A stretch of DNA of 42,728 nt, taken from positions 2,952,700 to 2,995,427 of the forward strand of contig NZ_GL586311.1 in NCBI RefSeq assembly GCF_000184945.1, read 5' to 3'. The position numbers were made by a program, and so were the translations under genes. The notes under the pieces were generated by a model. It was not told the DNA's origin. It saw only the letters and a list, made by a program, of their open reading frames with translations, and did not search any database. Position 1 is the first letter of the stretch, and each line of letters opens with the position of its first letter. This document shows, one piece after another, positions 32,436 through 39,516 of the stretch. This stretch comes from Segatella buccae ATCC 33574 (GTDB lineage Bacteria > Bacteroidota > Bacteroidia > Bacteroidales > Bacteroidaceae).

Positions 32436-32577
32436 TCGCCCGAAGGAGTCAAGGCACGCCCCTCGTCCGTCTTCCGCACCCGTGCCCGACAGCGGGTGGG
32501 ACAGGGGATGCGCCATCGCTCCAAATCTTCAATAGACCGTGGGCGGCAACCCGACAAGCTGCTGCCCACCTTTTTAT
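32436..32577 (+). ncRNA. Candidate structured RNA or attenuated leader
   Basis: A TAATTTTG box (32428-32435) precedes about 140 bases with extensive pairing: GAA/TTC and GGAG/CTCC outside, GGC..CGCCCCT with AGGGG.TGCGCC, GTCC/GGAC and CACCCG/CGGGTG inside. It ends in a GTGGGCGGC/GCTGCCCAC stem and five T (32539-32577), an intrinsic terminator. It lies upstream of the RteC-like gene (ATG 32645). No good -33 box was found and no Rfam family is recognised. The rest of the 543-base gap holds the lutC terminator and the palindromic repeat. Confidence 0.35.
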
Positions 32578-32644
32578 TCATCAATCACACGTATGCACTC
32601 TCCGGTTCCAAATCCCGGGGAAAACCGAAAAAACAAACAAAAAC

Positions 32645-33073
32645 ATGGAAAATGTAATCCAATCAAGATTTATCGAGAGAGAAGAGAACCTCGAAACCGC
32701 TAACCAAACTGACGAAACCGAAAATCTGCGGCGGGCGCGGCGGGCCGTGGAGCACCATTTCTGCCTGCTCATGAGCCGTTCGCCGGCCGACGGACTGCAC
32801 TGGAAAAGCACCGCGAGCGATCTCATCGAAGTGACCCACATGGTGTGGGAGGCCCGTTTCATGCTCGACGAGCAGGCACGGCCGCTCACGTTCAAGTATA
32901 TGGTGAGGCGCATCTTCGCCATCCTCCACGTGCCCGAACCGGGCAATCCCTACGTGGTGATGAACAACATCAAGCACCGCAAGAATGCCCTCGGGCTGCC
33001 CATCACCGTGCGCATGCAGCTGCTCGTCACCCGTCAGGGGCGTGACAACCCCTTCGAGCCTTTCGTGGACTGA
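32645..33073 (+). CDS. RteC C-terminal-like domain protein
   Basis: 142 residues. The segment LHWKSTASDLIEVTHMVWEARFM, then FKYMVRRIFAILHVPEPGNPYVVMNNIKHRKN, parallels the C-terminal half of RteC (LxWTxSKxxLIELxYAL ... FEKxFNIDLGNYYRTFLEIRxRK), a positive regulator of conjugative transposon excision in Bacteroides. The N-terminal half of RteC is absent. The ATG at 32645 follows an A-rich tract; the longer open frame upstream overlaps the candidate RNA. No conjugation genes are nearby, so it is probably one of the many stand-alone RteC-like proteins of Bacteroidales, function unknown. Confidence 0.65.
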   Translation: MENVIQSRFIEREENLETANQTDETENLRRARRAVEHHFCLLMSRSPADGLHWKSTASDLIEVTHMVWEARFMLDEQARPLTFKYMVRRIFAILHVPEPGNPYVVMNNIKHRKNALGLPITVRMQLLVTRQGRDNPFEPFVD

Positions 33074-33148
33074 CGGCGCGACAGACTGCCGGCTGCTCCC
33101 GGTCGGGCGCGGGGAGGCACGGCGGTTGTCCGCTATTTTCGCCATCGA

Positions 33149-33180
33149 TTTGCATTTCGCCGATTTTTGATGTATCTTTG
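33149..33180 (+). promoter_or_regulatory. Orphan consensus promoter
   Basis: TTTG (33149-33152), 20-base spacer, TATCTTTG (33173-33180): an exact match to both boxes, yet a terminator hairpin begins eight bases later and no gene follows. Confidence 0.75.
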
Positions 33181-33187
33181 CATTGGC

Positions 33188-33218
33188 AAGGGAAGCACGC
33201 GTGTGCTTCCCTTTTTTG
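33188..33218 (+). terminator. Hairpin terminator directly after the orphan promoter
   Basis: AAGGGAAGCAC, loop GCGT, GTGCTTCCCTT, then a run of T. The stem starts at about the predicted transcription start, so the transcript would be roughly 30 nt. Confidence 0.75.
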
Positions 33219-33238
33219 ATGCAAAAATCTGAACCGGC

Positions 33239-33290
33239 CCCCACGGACCCCCCATCCCCCCTAAAGGGGGCTTTGCAACCCTGCGAAAAG
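33239..33290 (-). repeat. Dispersed CCCCCTTTAGGGGG repeat, copy 3
   Basis: Same orientation as copy 2; closest to copy 1 by its GGACCCCCCATCCCCC flank. It lies in the 853-base gap between the RteC-like and PCMD genes. Confidence 0.7.
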
Positions 33291-33488
33291 GCCCGAATGG
33301 CATTGTGAAAGAGCCTCTTTTGCTTTGTCATTCGGGCTTTTCTGCATGGCCGGTCGGGCCAAATAAGAATTTTGACGGGGCGGATAAGGCGAATAAAACG
33401 GATAAAAGGAGCAAAGTGAATAGGTGCAATAAAATGCCGTATAAGGTTTTTTCGAAATCAGAATGAGTTTCTGACTATATTCATTCCC

Positions 33489-33790
33489 GCAGCATTCGTA
33501 TCATTCGTTTCATTCGCCGTTGAGATTTTGTGTCGGCGAATTAAACGGATTAAACGAATTATTTCCGCAGCATTCGCATCATTCGGCTCATTCGCCGTTG
33601 AGATTTTGTGTCGGCGAATTAAACGGATTAAACGAATTATTTCCCGCAGCATTCGCATCATTCGGCTCATTCGCCGTTTCTATTTCTTGTCGGCGAATTA
33701 AACGGATTAAACGAATTATTTCCCGCAGCATTCGCATCATTCGGCTCATTCGCCGTTGAGATTTTGTGTCGGCGAATGGTGCGAATTAAG
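33489..33790. repeat. 79-base tandem array of ATTCG-type inverted repeats
   Basis: Four units begin at 33489, 33567, 33646 and 33725 (period 78-79). Each has a left arm of nine-base steps CATTCGCAT, CATTCGGCT, CATTCGCCG, a core such as TTGAGATTTTGTGT, and a right arm CGGCGAATT, AAACGGATT, AAACGAATT. Unit 3 has a different core, and unit 4 a shorter right side. No gene lies inside. Confidence 0.9.
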
Positions 33791-33814
33791 CGAATTTTCC
33801 GTATTCCGCGCCCC

Positions 33815-33862
33815 TTTTTTCGCAGGAATGCAAAGCCCCCTTTAGGGGGGTGGGGGTCTCTT
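33815..33862 (+). repeat. Dispersed CCCCCTTTAGGGGG repeat, copy 4
   Basis: TTTTTTCGCAGGAATGCAAA followed by the CCCCCTTTAGGGGG core and TGGGGGTC, same orientation as copy 1, immediately after the 79-base array and before the PCMD gene promoter. Confidence 0.7.
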
Positions 33863-33886
33863 AGCCTTCTTTTTTTCTTAATCAAA

Positions 33887-33917
33887 TTTGCTCATGCTAA
33901 AAAAAAACGTATTTTTG
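33887..33917 (+). promoter_or_regulatory. Promoter of the PCMD lipoprotein gene, predicted leaderless
   Basis: TTTG (33887-33890), 19-base spacer, TATTTTTG (33910-33917). Nine bases separate the -7 box from the ATG at 33927. Confidence 0.8.
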
Positions 33918-33926
33918 TCGCTGATT

Positions 33927-35087
33927 ATGAGAATATCACATTATTATATAGTTGCGTTTGTGGCAGTATGCTGCGTGATGCTGTGCTCGTCGTGCTTCAA
34001 GGAAGAGGCACCCAATGCCGAGTGCGACATTGAGGCCGCCTATCTCCACACGCCCCATGCCGAGGAACTGTTTTTCAACAGCAGCGACACGCTCGTCAAC
34101 GTGCCCTACACCGACAGCACCATCATCTTCAACGTGCGCCGCACGGCCAGTCTGACCGCCCTCGCCCCGCTCTTCCGCCTCACCCCCGGAGCCACGGTGG
34201 TGCCGGCATCGGGCAGCACGCACGACTTTTCCGCCGGGCGCGTGACCTACACCGTGACCTCGGAAGACGGACGGTGGACGCGCCGCTACGAGGTGGGGTT
34301 CAACCCCGTGACGGTGACGGTGAAAGACACGCTGCACTACGACTTCGAGCATTTCGCCCTCGAAGGGCGCACCGGGAAATACTATGTGTGGACGCATGTG
34401 GCCGACGACGGCACGCAGCAGCCCCTCTGGGCCACGGGCAATCCGGGCTTTGCCATCAGCATGGGTTCGGCGCGGCCGGAAGACTATCCCACCGTGCCCC
34501 TCCGGGAGGGCTACGACGGGGCGGCCGTGAAGCTCACCACCCGCGACACGGGGCCTTTCGGGCAGCTGGTGAACAAGCGGTTGGCAGCCGGCAACCTCTT
34601 CATCGGCACTTTCGATGTGGCCGCGGCACTCACCAACACCCTTCGCGCCACGCGCTTCGGACTGCCTTTCGGCAAGCGTCCCACCAAGTTTTCGGGCTAT
34701 TATAAGTACAGTCCCGGCGAGAAATTCCAAGACAAAAACGGCAATGCCGTGGATGGCCGCACCGACCGCGCGGCCGTCTATGCCGTGCTCTACCGCAACC
34801 ACGATGAGGCCGGCAACCCCGTGACGCTCTACGGCGACGACGTGCGCACCTCGCCGCTCATCGTGGCCTTGGCCGACGTGGCCTCCGTGCCTGCCACCGG
34901 CGAGTGGACGGCCTTTGAGGCGGCGTTCGACTATCGGGCCGACATCGACGCCGACCTGCTCGCCCGGCAGGGCTACAGTCTGGCCATCGTCTTCTCCTCA
35001 AGCGCCGACGGCGACAAGTTTGAGGGGGCCGTCGGCAGCACGCTCATGGTGGACAAAGTAAAAATCATCTGCACCGAAGAACAATGA
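33927..35087 (+). CDS. PCMD domain lipoprotein
   Basis: 386 residues. The N-terminus (YYIVAFVAVCCVMLCSSC) is a lipoprotein signal with lipobox LCSSC. An Ig-like segment (about 35-120) precedes a putative carbohydrate-metabolism domain (PCMD, about 140-380), as in Bacteroides surface proteins: HYDFEHFAL, GYDGAAVKLTTRDTGPFG, FGKRPTKFSGYYKYSPG, ADVASVPATGEWTAFE. It is likely a surface-exposed, possibly glycan-binding protein. The ATG at 33927 is preferred over 33888 because the latter falls in the -33 box. Its stop overlaps the next gene (ATGA), a beta-barrel with which PCMD genes are typically paired. Confidence 0.82.
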   Translation: MRISHYYIVAFVAVCCVMLCSSCFKEEAPNAECDIEAAYLHTPHAEELFFNSSDTLVNVPYTDSTIIFNVRRTASLTALAPLFRLTPGATVVPASGSTHDFSAGRVTYTVTSEDGRWTRRYEVGFNPVTVTVKDTLHYDFEHFALEGRTGKYYVWTHVADDGTQQPLWATGNPGFAISMGSARPEDYPTVPLREGYDGAAVKLTTRDTGPFGQLVNKRLAAGNLFIGTFDVAAALTNTLRATRFGLPFGKRPTKFSGYYKYSPGEKFQDKNGNAVDGRTDRAAVYAVLYRNHDEAGNPVTLYGDDVRTSPLIVALADVASVPATGEWTAFEAAFDYRADIDADLLARQGYSLAIVFSSSADGDKFEGAVGSTLMVDKVKIICTEEQ

Positions 35088-35845
35088 AAATCAAATATCT
35101 GCTCCCCGCACTCCTCCTCGCGCTTCCCGTCTCTGTGACCCGAGCGCAAGGTCTGAAGATGCTCGACGACCTCTCATACTATCTCCGCATGGACTACTCG
35201 CTCGGGGGCACGGCTCCCGTGGGCCTGCCTGCCACCATACGCCGGCTCGACAGCTACTCGCTGCGCCCCAATTTCAGCATCGGCATCGAGGCCCAGAAGC
35301 CGCTCGACGACCGCTGGGGCATCCGCACGGGACTGCACTTCGGCAACAAGGGCATGAAGACCGACGCACAGGTGAAGAACTACCACATGCAGATAGTCCA
35401 CGGCGGGGAAACTCTCGAAGGGCAGTTCACGGGCAATGTGGTGACACGCGTGAGCCAATGGGGACTCACCGTGCCCGTGCAGGTCGTCTGTCGGGTGGTC
35501 AATGATGTAGACCTCCGCTTCGGGCCCTACGCCACCTATGTCTATTCCCGCCGTTTCAGCGGAGAGGCCTATGCTGGCTATCTGCGCGTGGGCAACCCCA
35601 CCGGGCCGCGTGTGGAACTGGGCCGCGGGGCCGACGAGCGCGGATCTTACGACTTCTCCACCGACCTGCGCCACCTGCAATGGGGGCTCGACCTCGGGGC
35701 CGACTGGCGATGGAGCGACCGCTGGGCCGTGGGGGCCGACGTGAGCTGGGGGCTTAGCAGCGTGTTCCACAGCGACTTCAAGACCATCGAGCAGCGTCTT
35801 TACTCCATCTTCGGCACTGTGGGTGTTGTCTATCACCTCAAGTGA
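35084..35845 (+). CDS. Outer-membrane beta-barrel protein
   Basis: 253 residues. A signal peptide (KIKYLLPALLLALPVSVTRA) is followed by alternating amphipathic strands: FSIGIEAQKPL, WGIRTGLHFGNKG, WGLTVPVQVVCRV, LRFGPYATYVYS, HLQWGLDLGADWRW, WAVGADVSWGL and a closing YSIFGTVGVVYHLK without the usual terminal aromatic. This resembles the porin-like outer-membrane barrels that accompany PCMD lipoproteins. Translation is coupled to the PCMD gene by a four-base overlap. Function unknown; perhaps it anchors or exports its partner. Confidence 0.78.
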   Translation: MKIKYLLPALLLALPVSVTRAQGLKMLDDLSYYLRMDYSLGGTAPVGLPATIRRLDSYSLRPNFSIGIEAQKPLDDRWGIRTGLHFGNKGMKTDAQVKNYHMQIVHGGETLEGQFTGNVVTRVSQWGLTVPVQVVCRVVNDVDLRFGPYATYVYSRRFSGEAYAGYLRVGNPTGPRVELGRGADERGSYDFSTDLRHLQWGLDLGADWRWSDRWAVGADVSWGLSSVFHSDFKTIEQRLYSIFGTVGVVYHLK

Positions 35846-35910
35846 CGGGTGCCGATACCGATTGCAGCAGCATCATTTCAGACATATAAAACGCTAAAAA
35901 GGAAAACGAC

Positions 35911-37485
35911 ATGAAGAAAATCTTGACATTTATGTGGTTGGCTGCCACCGCCCTGCAAGGCATGGCTGCCGACTATACCGACCGGTTGACCGTCGATGTC
36001 AACGGCAATGTGGCCGAACAGCAGGCCACCATCTCTGTAGATCAAACCGCCAACGGTGACTACACGCTCACGCTGAAGAACTTCAAGTTGGAGATGGGCG
36101 GACAGACCTTGAATGTGGGCAACATTGAGCTTAAAGACGTGAAGGGCACCACGGCAGGCGCAGTGACCACGCTGCGCACCTCGCAGACTATCAATATCAC
36201 CGAAGGCACGGAAGCCGGCGTGCCCTTATGGATAGGCCCGAGCCTCGGCCCCGTGCCCGTAAACATGGTGGCCGAACTGCGTGCCCCCAAGGCCTATGCC
36301 GTGATCGACATTGACATGCAGGCTACGCTCGGCCAGACCATCCGCGTGGTGTTCGGCAATGGCGGCTACCATATCGAGAATGGAGGCTTCGAGGACTTCC
36401 ATACTGCTACCATCACTGATGGTTCCGGCGAGAATACGGCTAAGAGCGACGAGCCCAACCACTGGCATTCGTTCATGAGCACATCGGGCGATCCTTCATT
36501 GCGGTGGCTTGCCGGGTACAATCCCCATACGTTCATCAGCGATGTGGTGCGCCCCGGTTCCACGGGCAAGCACAGTGTGAAAATCACTTCCACGAAGATA
36601 TTCATATTCGTGGCCAACGGCACCATTACCACCGGCCGGCTCAATACCGGCTCCATGACTGCTTCCAACAAGGCCAACCACTCGTGGCTCGACCTCAGTT
36701 CGACCGATAAAGATGCTCATGGCGACCCGTTCTATCTCGCGTTGAATGGCCGTCCCGACAGTCTCACGGTGTGGGTGAAGTTCAAGCAGGGCACGCCCCA
36801 ACCCAAAGCTCCCTACGCCACGGTCAATGCCGTGCTCACCGACGGCACGCGCTATCAAGACCCCGAAGACAAGGCCTACACCAACATCGTGGCCAAAGCC
36901 ACTGACAACAAGATTGCTTCCAAGGACTTCGCATGGCAGCGTCTCTCCATTCCGTTCGACTACGACACCTACGCAGCCAACGGCGTGGAACCCAAGGCCT
37001 TGCTCATCACGATCTCTACCAATGCGCAGCCTGGCAAGGGAAGCACGGACGAGCTCTACGTGGACGACATCGCTCTGGTCTACAACGCCCGTCTCTCGGC
37101 ACTCAGCGTGAAGGGCAAGCCCGTAGAAGGCTTCGATGCCGCTACGCTCACCTACAACCTCACAGCCGACGGCCCGCTCTCCGCTACCGACATCGTGGCC
37201 AAGGTCGATGGGCGCGGAGCCACAGTAGACACGCAGGTAGAGCCCGTGGAGGGTGGGGTGAAGGCCCTCGTGACCGTCACTTCCAACGACCTGCTCACCG
37301 CCACCCGCTACACCCTCAACATCACCGGGGCCACCACCGGCATCAACACCGCCACGACCACCGGCAATCAGTCTTCTTCGGCAGTCGAGTTCTACAACTT
37401 GCAGGGACAGCGCGTAAGCTCCATGCAACCCGGCCGTGTCTACATCCGCAAGTCCGGAGGCAAGAGCGTGAAAGTGGTGAAGTAG
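35911..37485 (+). CDS. Secreted calycin-like and PCMD-type protein
   Basis: 524 residues. A signal peptide (KKILTFMWLAATALQGMAA) leads to a calycin-like beta domain (about 20-140, YTLTLKNFKLEMGGQTLNVGNIELKDV). The middle (about 150-390) resembles PCMD regions (ENGGFEDF, DEPNHWHSF, DELYVDDIALVYNA). An Ig-like repeat follows (about 393-470), then a short C-terminal motif YNLQGQRVSSMQPGRVYIRK of the sort found on Prevotella surface proteins. It follows the beta-barrel gene by 65 bases and likely joins it and the lipoprotein in one surface system. Codon use is less GC-extreme than in its neighbours. Function is inferred from domains only. Confidence 0.75.
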   Translation: MKKILTFMWLAATALQGMAADYTDRLTVDVNGNVAEQQATISVDQTANGDYTLTLKNFKLEMGGQTLNVGNIELKDVKGTTAGAVTTLRTSQTINITEGTEAGVPLWIGPSLGPVPVNMVAELRAPKAYAVIDIDMQATLGQTIRVVFGNGGYHIENGGFEDFHTATITDGSGENTAKSDEPNHWHSFMSTSGDPSLRWLAGYNPHTFISDVVRPGSTGKHSVKITSTKIFIFVANGTITTGRLNTGSMTASNKANHSWLDLSSTDKDAHGDPFYLALNGRPDSLTVWVKFKQGTPQPKAPYATVNAVLTDGTRYQDPEDKAYTNIVAKATDNKIASKDFAWQRLSIPFDYDTYAANGVEPKALLITISTNAQPGKGSTDELYVDDIALVYNARLSALSVKGKPVEGFDAATLTYNLTADGPLSATDIVAKVDGRGATVDTQVEPVEGGVKALVTVTSNDLLTATRYTLNITGATTGINTATTTGNQSSSAVEFYNLQGQRVSSMQPGRVYIRKSGGKSVKVVK

Positions 37486-37495
37486 ATCTATTTAG

Positions 37496-37690
37496 GAGAT
37501 TTGTTTAGGAGTTAAGGGAGTTAAGGAGTTAAAGGGAGTTAAGACAACGGTTTTACTCTTATGGATTCCACGGCACATGCAATAAAGCTATTGTCTTAAC
37601 TCCCTTTAACTCCCTTTAACTCCTTAACTCCTTAACTCCTAAAATAAATCTCCTAAAATAAATCTCCTAAAATAAATCTCCTAAATAAAA
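37496..37690. repeat. GGAGTTAA-type inverted-repeat element D with 14-base tail repeat
   Basis: Arms at 37508-37547 and 37591-37631 are near-perfect inverted repeats of GGAGTTAAAGGGAGTTAA steps ending GACAA/TTGTC. The core ends AAAGCTATTGTC as in element C. The tail is three exact copies of CTCCTAAAATAAAT (37636-37677) plus a partial one. It fills the gap before the POT transporter gene, so that gene's leader would contain the tail. Confidence 0.88.
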
Positions 37691-37714
37691 ATAATAACCA
37701 ACCAATCCAAAACT

Positions 37715-39226
37715 ATGTTTGAGAATCAACCTAAAGGACTCTACGCGTTGGCACTGGCCAACACCGGCGAGCGTTTCGGCTACTACACCATGATAGCCGT
37801 GTTCGCCCTTTTCCTCCGTGCCAATTTCGGTCTTGATGCCGGATGGGCCGGCGAGATTTACAGTGACTTCCTCATGCTCGTCTACTTCCTTCCGCTTGTA
37901 GGCGGTCTGCTGGCCGACCGGTTCGGCTTCGGCAAGATGGTCACCATCGGCATCGTCGTCATGTTTTTCGGCTATCTGCTGCTTTCCATTCCCTTGGGCG
38001 GCAACACGTTTGCCCTCATCGTGATGCTCGGTGCCCTGTTGCTCATCGGTTTGGGCACGGGCCTGTTCAAGGGCAACCTGCAAGTGATGGTGGGCAATCT
38101 CTACGACGACCCGCAGTATGCCGGCCAGCGCGATTCCGGATTCTCCATCTTCTATATGGCCATCAACATCGGGGCCCTCTTCGCGCCTACGGCTGCCGTG
38201 GAAATCATGCGGTGGGCACAGACCATCGGCTACTCCGAAAACGACTCCTACCACTTCTCTTTTGCCGTGGCTTGCGCGTCGCTCATCCTTTCGATAGCCA
38301 TCTATTACGCTTTCCGCAGCACATTCAAGCACACCGAGGGTGCGTCCAAGAAGGCCGGCGACCAGAAGGCCGAAGTGGAGCAGCTCAGTCCGGCTGAGAC
38401 CCGCGAGCGCATCGTGGCCCTCTGTCTGGTGTTTGCCGTAGTCATCTTCTTCTGGATGGCCTTCCACCAGAACGGTCTTTCGCTGACCTATTTCGCCAAC
38501 GAGTTTGTCAACAGGTCGTCGTCCGGCATTGAGAGCATGGAGTTCGGCGTGTTCAATCTCGTGGCCATCATCTTCATCGTCTACGCCCTGTTTGCCCTTT
38601 TCCAAGGCAAGACCACCAAGACCAAGAGCATTGCCGGCCTTGTGATAGTGGCCTCGCTGGGCTACCTCTACTACCGCTACACGCAGTTGGAGGGCTCCAT
38701 CGCCGTGAGCGCACCTATCTTCCAGCAGTTCAACCCCTTCTATGTGGTGGCCCTCACTCCCGTGAGCATCGCCATTTTCAGCAAGTTGGCCGCCAAGGGC
38801 AAGGAACCTTCGCCCCCCCGCAAGATAGCCTACGGCATGCTGGTGGCCGGTGTAGCCTTCGTGGTGATGATGTTCGCCTCGTGGAATCTGCTCACCCCCG
38901 ATGCCCAAAAGGCAGCAGGTGATGCCGGTACGTTTGTTTCTCCCAACTGGCTGGTGGGCACCTATCTCATCCTCACGTTCGGCGAACTGCTGCTCAGTCC
39001 GATGGGCATCTCGTTTGTGTCCAAGGTGGCCCCTCCCAAGTATAAGGGTCTGATGATGGGCGGCTGGTTTGTGGCCACCGCCATCGGCAACAAACTCGTG
39101 GGCGTGGGCGGCTATCTCTGGGGCCCGTTGCCATTGTGGATGGTGTGGGGCGTGTTCATCGTGCTCTGCCTGCTCTCGGCCGTCTTCATGTTTGCCATCA
39201 TGAAGAAGCTCGAAAAAGTATGCTAA
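37715..39226 (+). CDS. POT-family proton-dependent oligopeptide transporter
   Basis: 503 residues with about 12-14 membrane segments. The first helix carries the proton-coupling motif GERFGYYTM (about 18-26), and DSGFSIFYMAINIGALFAP is the PTR2 family signature. It should import di- and tripeptides with protons across the inner membrane. Length is normal. It lies between the surface-protein trio and the xylose genes; it is not a typical xylose transporter, so the link to xylBA may be positional only. Its promoter is not clear; the leader is repeat element D. Confidence 0.92.
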   Translation: MFENQPKGLYALALANTGERFGYYTMIAVFALFLRANFGLDAGWAGEIYSDFLMLVYFLPLVGGLLADRFGFGKMVTIGIVVMFFGYLLLSIPLGGNTFALIVMLGALLLIGLGTGLFKGNLQVMVGNLYDDPQYAGQRDSGFSIFYMAINIGALFAPTAAVEIMRWAQTIGYSENDSYHFSFAVACASLILSIAIYYAFRSTFKHTEGASKKAGDQKAEVEQLSPAETRERIVALCLVFAVVIFFWMAFHQNGLSLTYFANEFVNRSSSGIESMEFGVFNLVAIIFIVYALFALFQGKTTKTKSIAGLVIVASLGYLYYRYTQLEGSIAVSAPIFQQFNPFYVVALTPVSIAIFSKLAAKGKEPSPPRKIAYGMLVAGVAFVVMMFASWNLLTPDAQKAAGDAGTFVSPNWLVGTYLILTFGELLLSPMGISFVSKVAPPKYKGLMMGGWFVATAIGNKLVGVGGYLWGPLPLWMVWGVFIVLCLLSAVFMFAIMKKLEKVC

Positions 39227-39231
39227 TTTAA

Positions 39232-39344
39232 AAAGGTAGAAAAAGGAAAAAGGTAAAAAGAAGACCGAAAAGCATAATGCAGGGAAAATTTCCCCCGAAT
39301 ATCCTCTCCGGTCTTCTTTTTACCTTTTTCCTTTTTCTACCTTT
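39232..39344. repeat. Perfect 36-bp inverted repeat with purine-rich arms
   Basis: Left arm 39232-39267 (AAAGGTAGAAAAAGGAAAAA, then GGTAAAAAGAAGACCG) and right arm 39309-39344 are exact reverse complements around a 41-base core. It lies just after the POT transporter stop and could end its transcript. The rest of the gap to xylB holds the palindromic repeat and a long T/C-rich tract. Confidence 0.9.
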
Positions 39345-39370
39345 TTACCTTTAAAATACGCCCTTCGGGC

Positions 39371-39400
39371 GTGCGGGCAGGCATAAAGCACTGCCCCTAC
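39371..39400 (+). repeat. 30-base palindromic repeat, copy 2
   Basis: GTGCGGGCAG, loop GCATAAAGCA, CTGCCCCTAC: same loop and right arm as 5721-5750. Confidence 0.75.
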
Positions 39401-39516
39401 TGCCCCCCGATGCGTTTTTTACTTTTTTCCTCTTTACTTTTTTACCTTTTCTCTCGGGGGATTTTCCTTTTCATGCGTATTATATATAAAAAGGTAATAA
39501 AACAATAACAACAAAT

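Noticed and set aside
33489..33790. CRISPR array
   Set aside because: The units are contiguous 79-base copies with internal inverted symmetry and no unique spacers of constant length, and no cas genes are present. The same applies to the 44-base and 22-base repeats.
33458..33885. Short frames within the 79-base array (33458-33670, 33520-33759, 33667-33885)
   Set aside because: They translate the repeats into repeated peptides in several frames; no start or family evidence.
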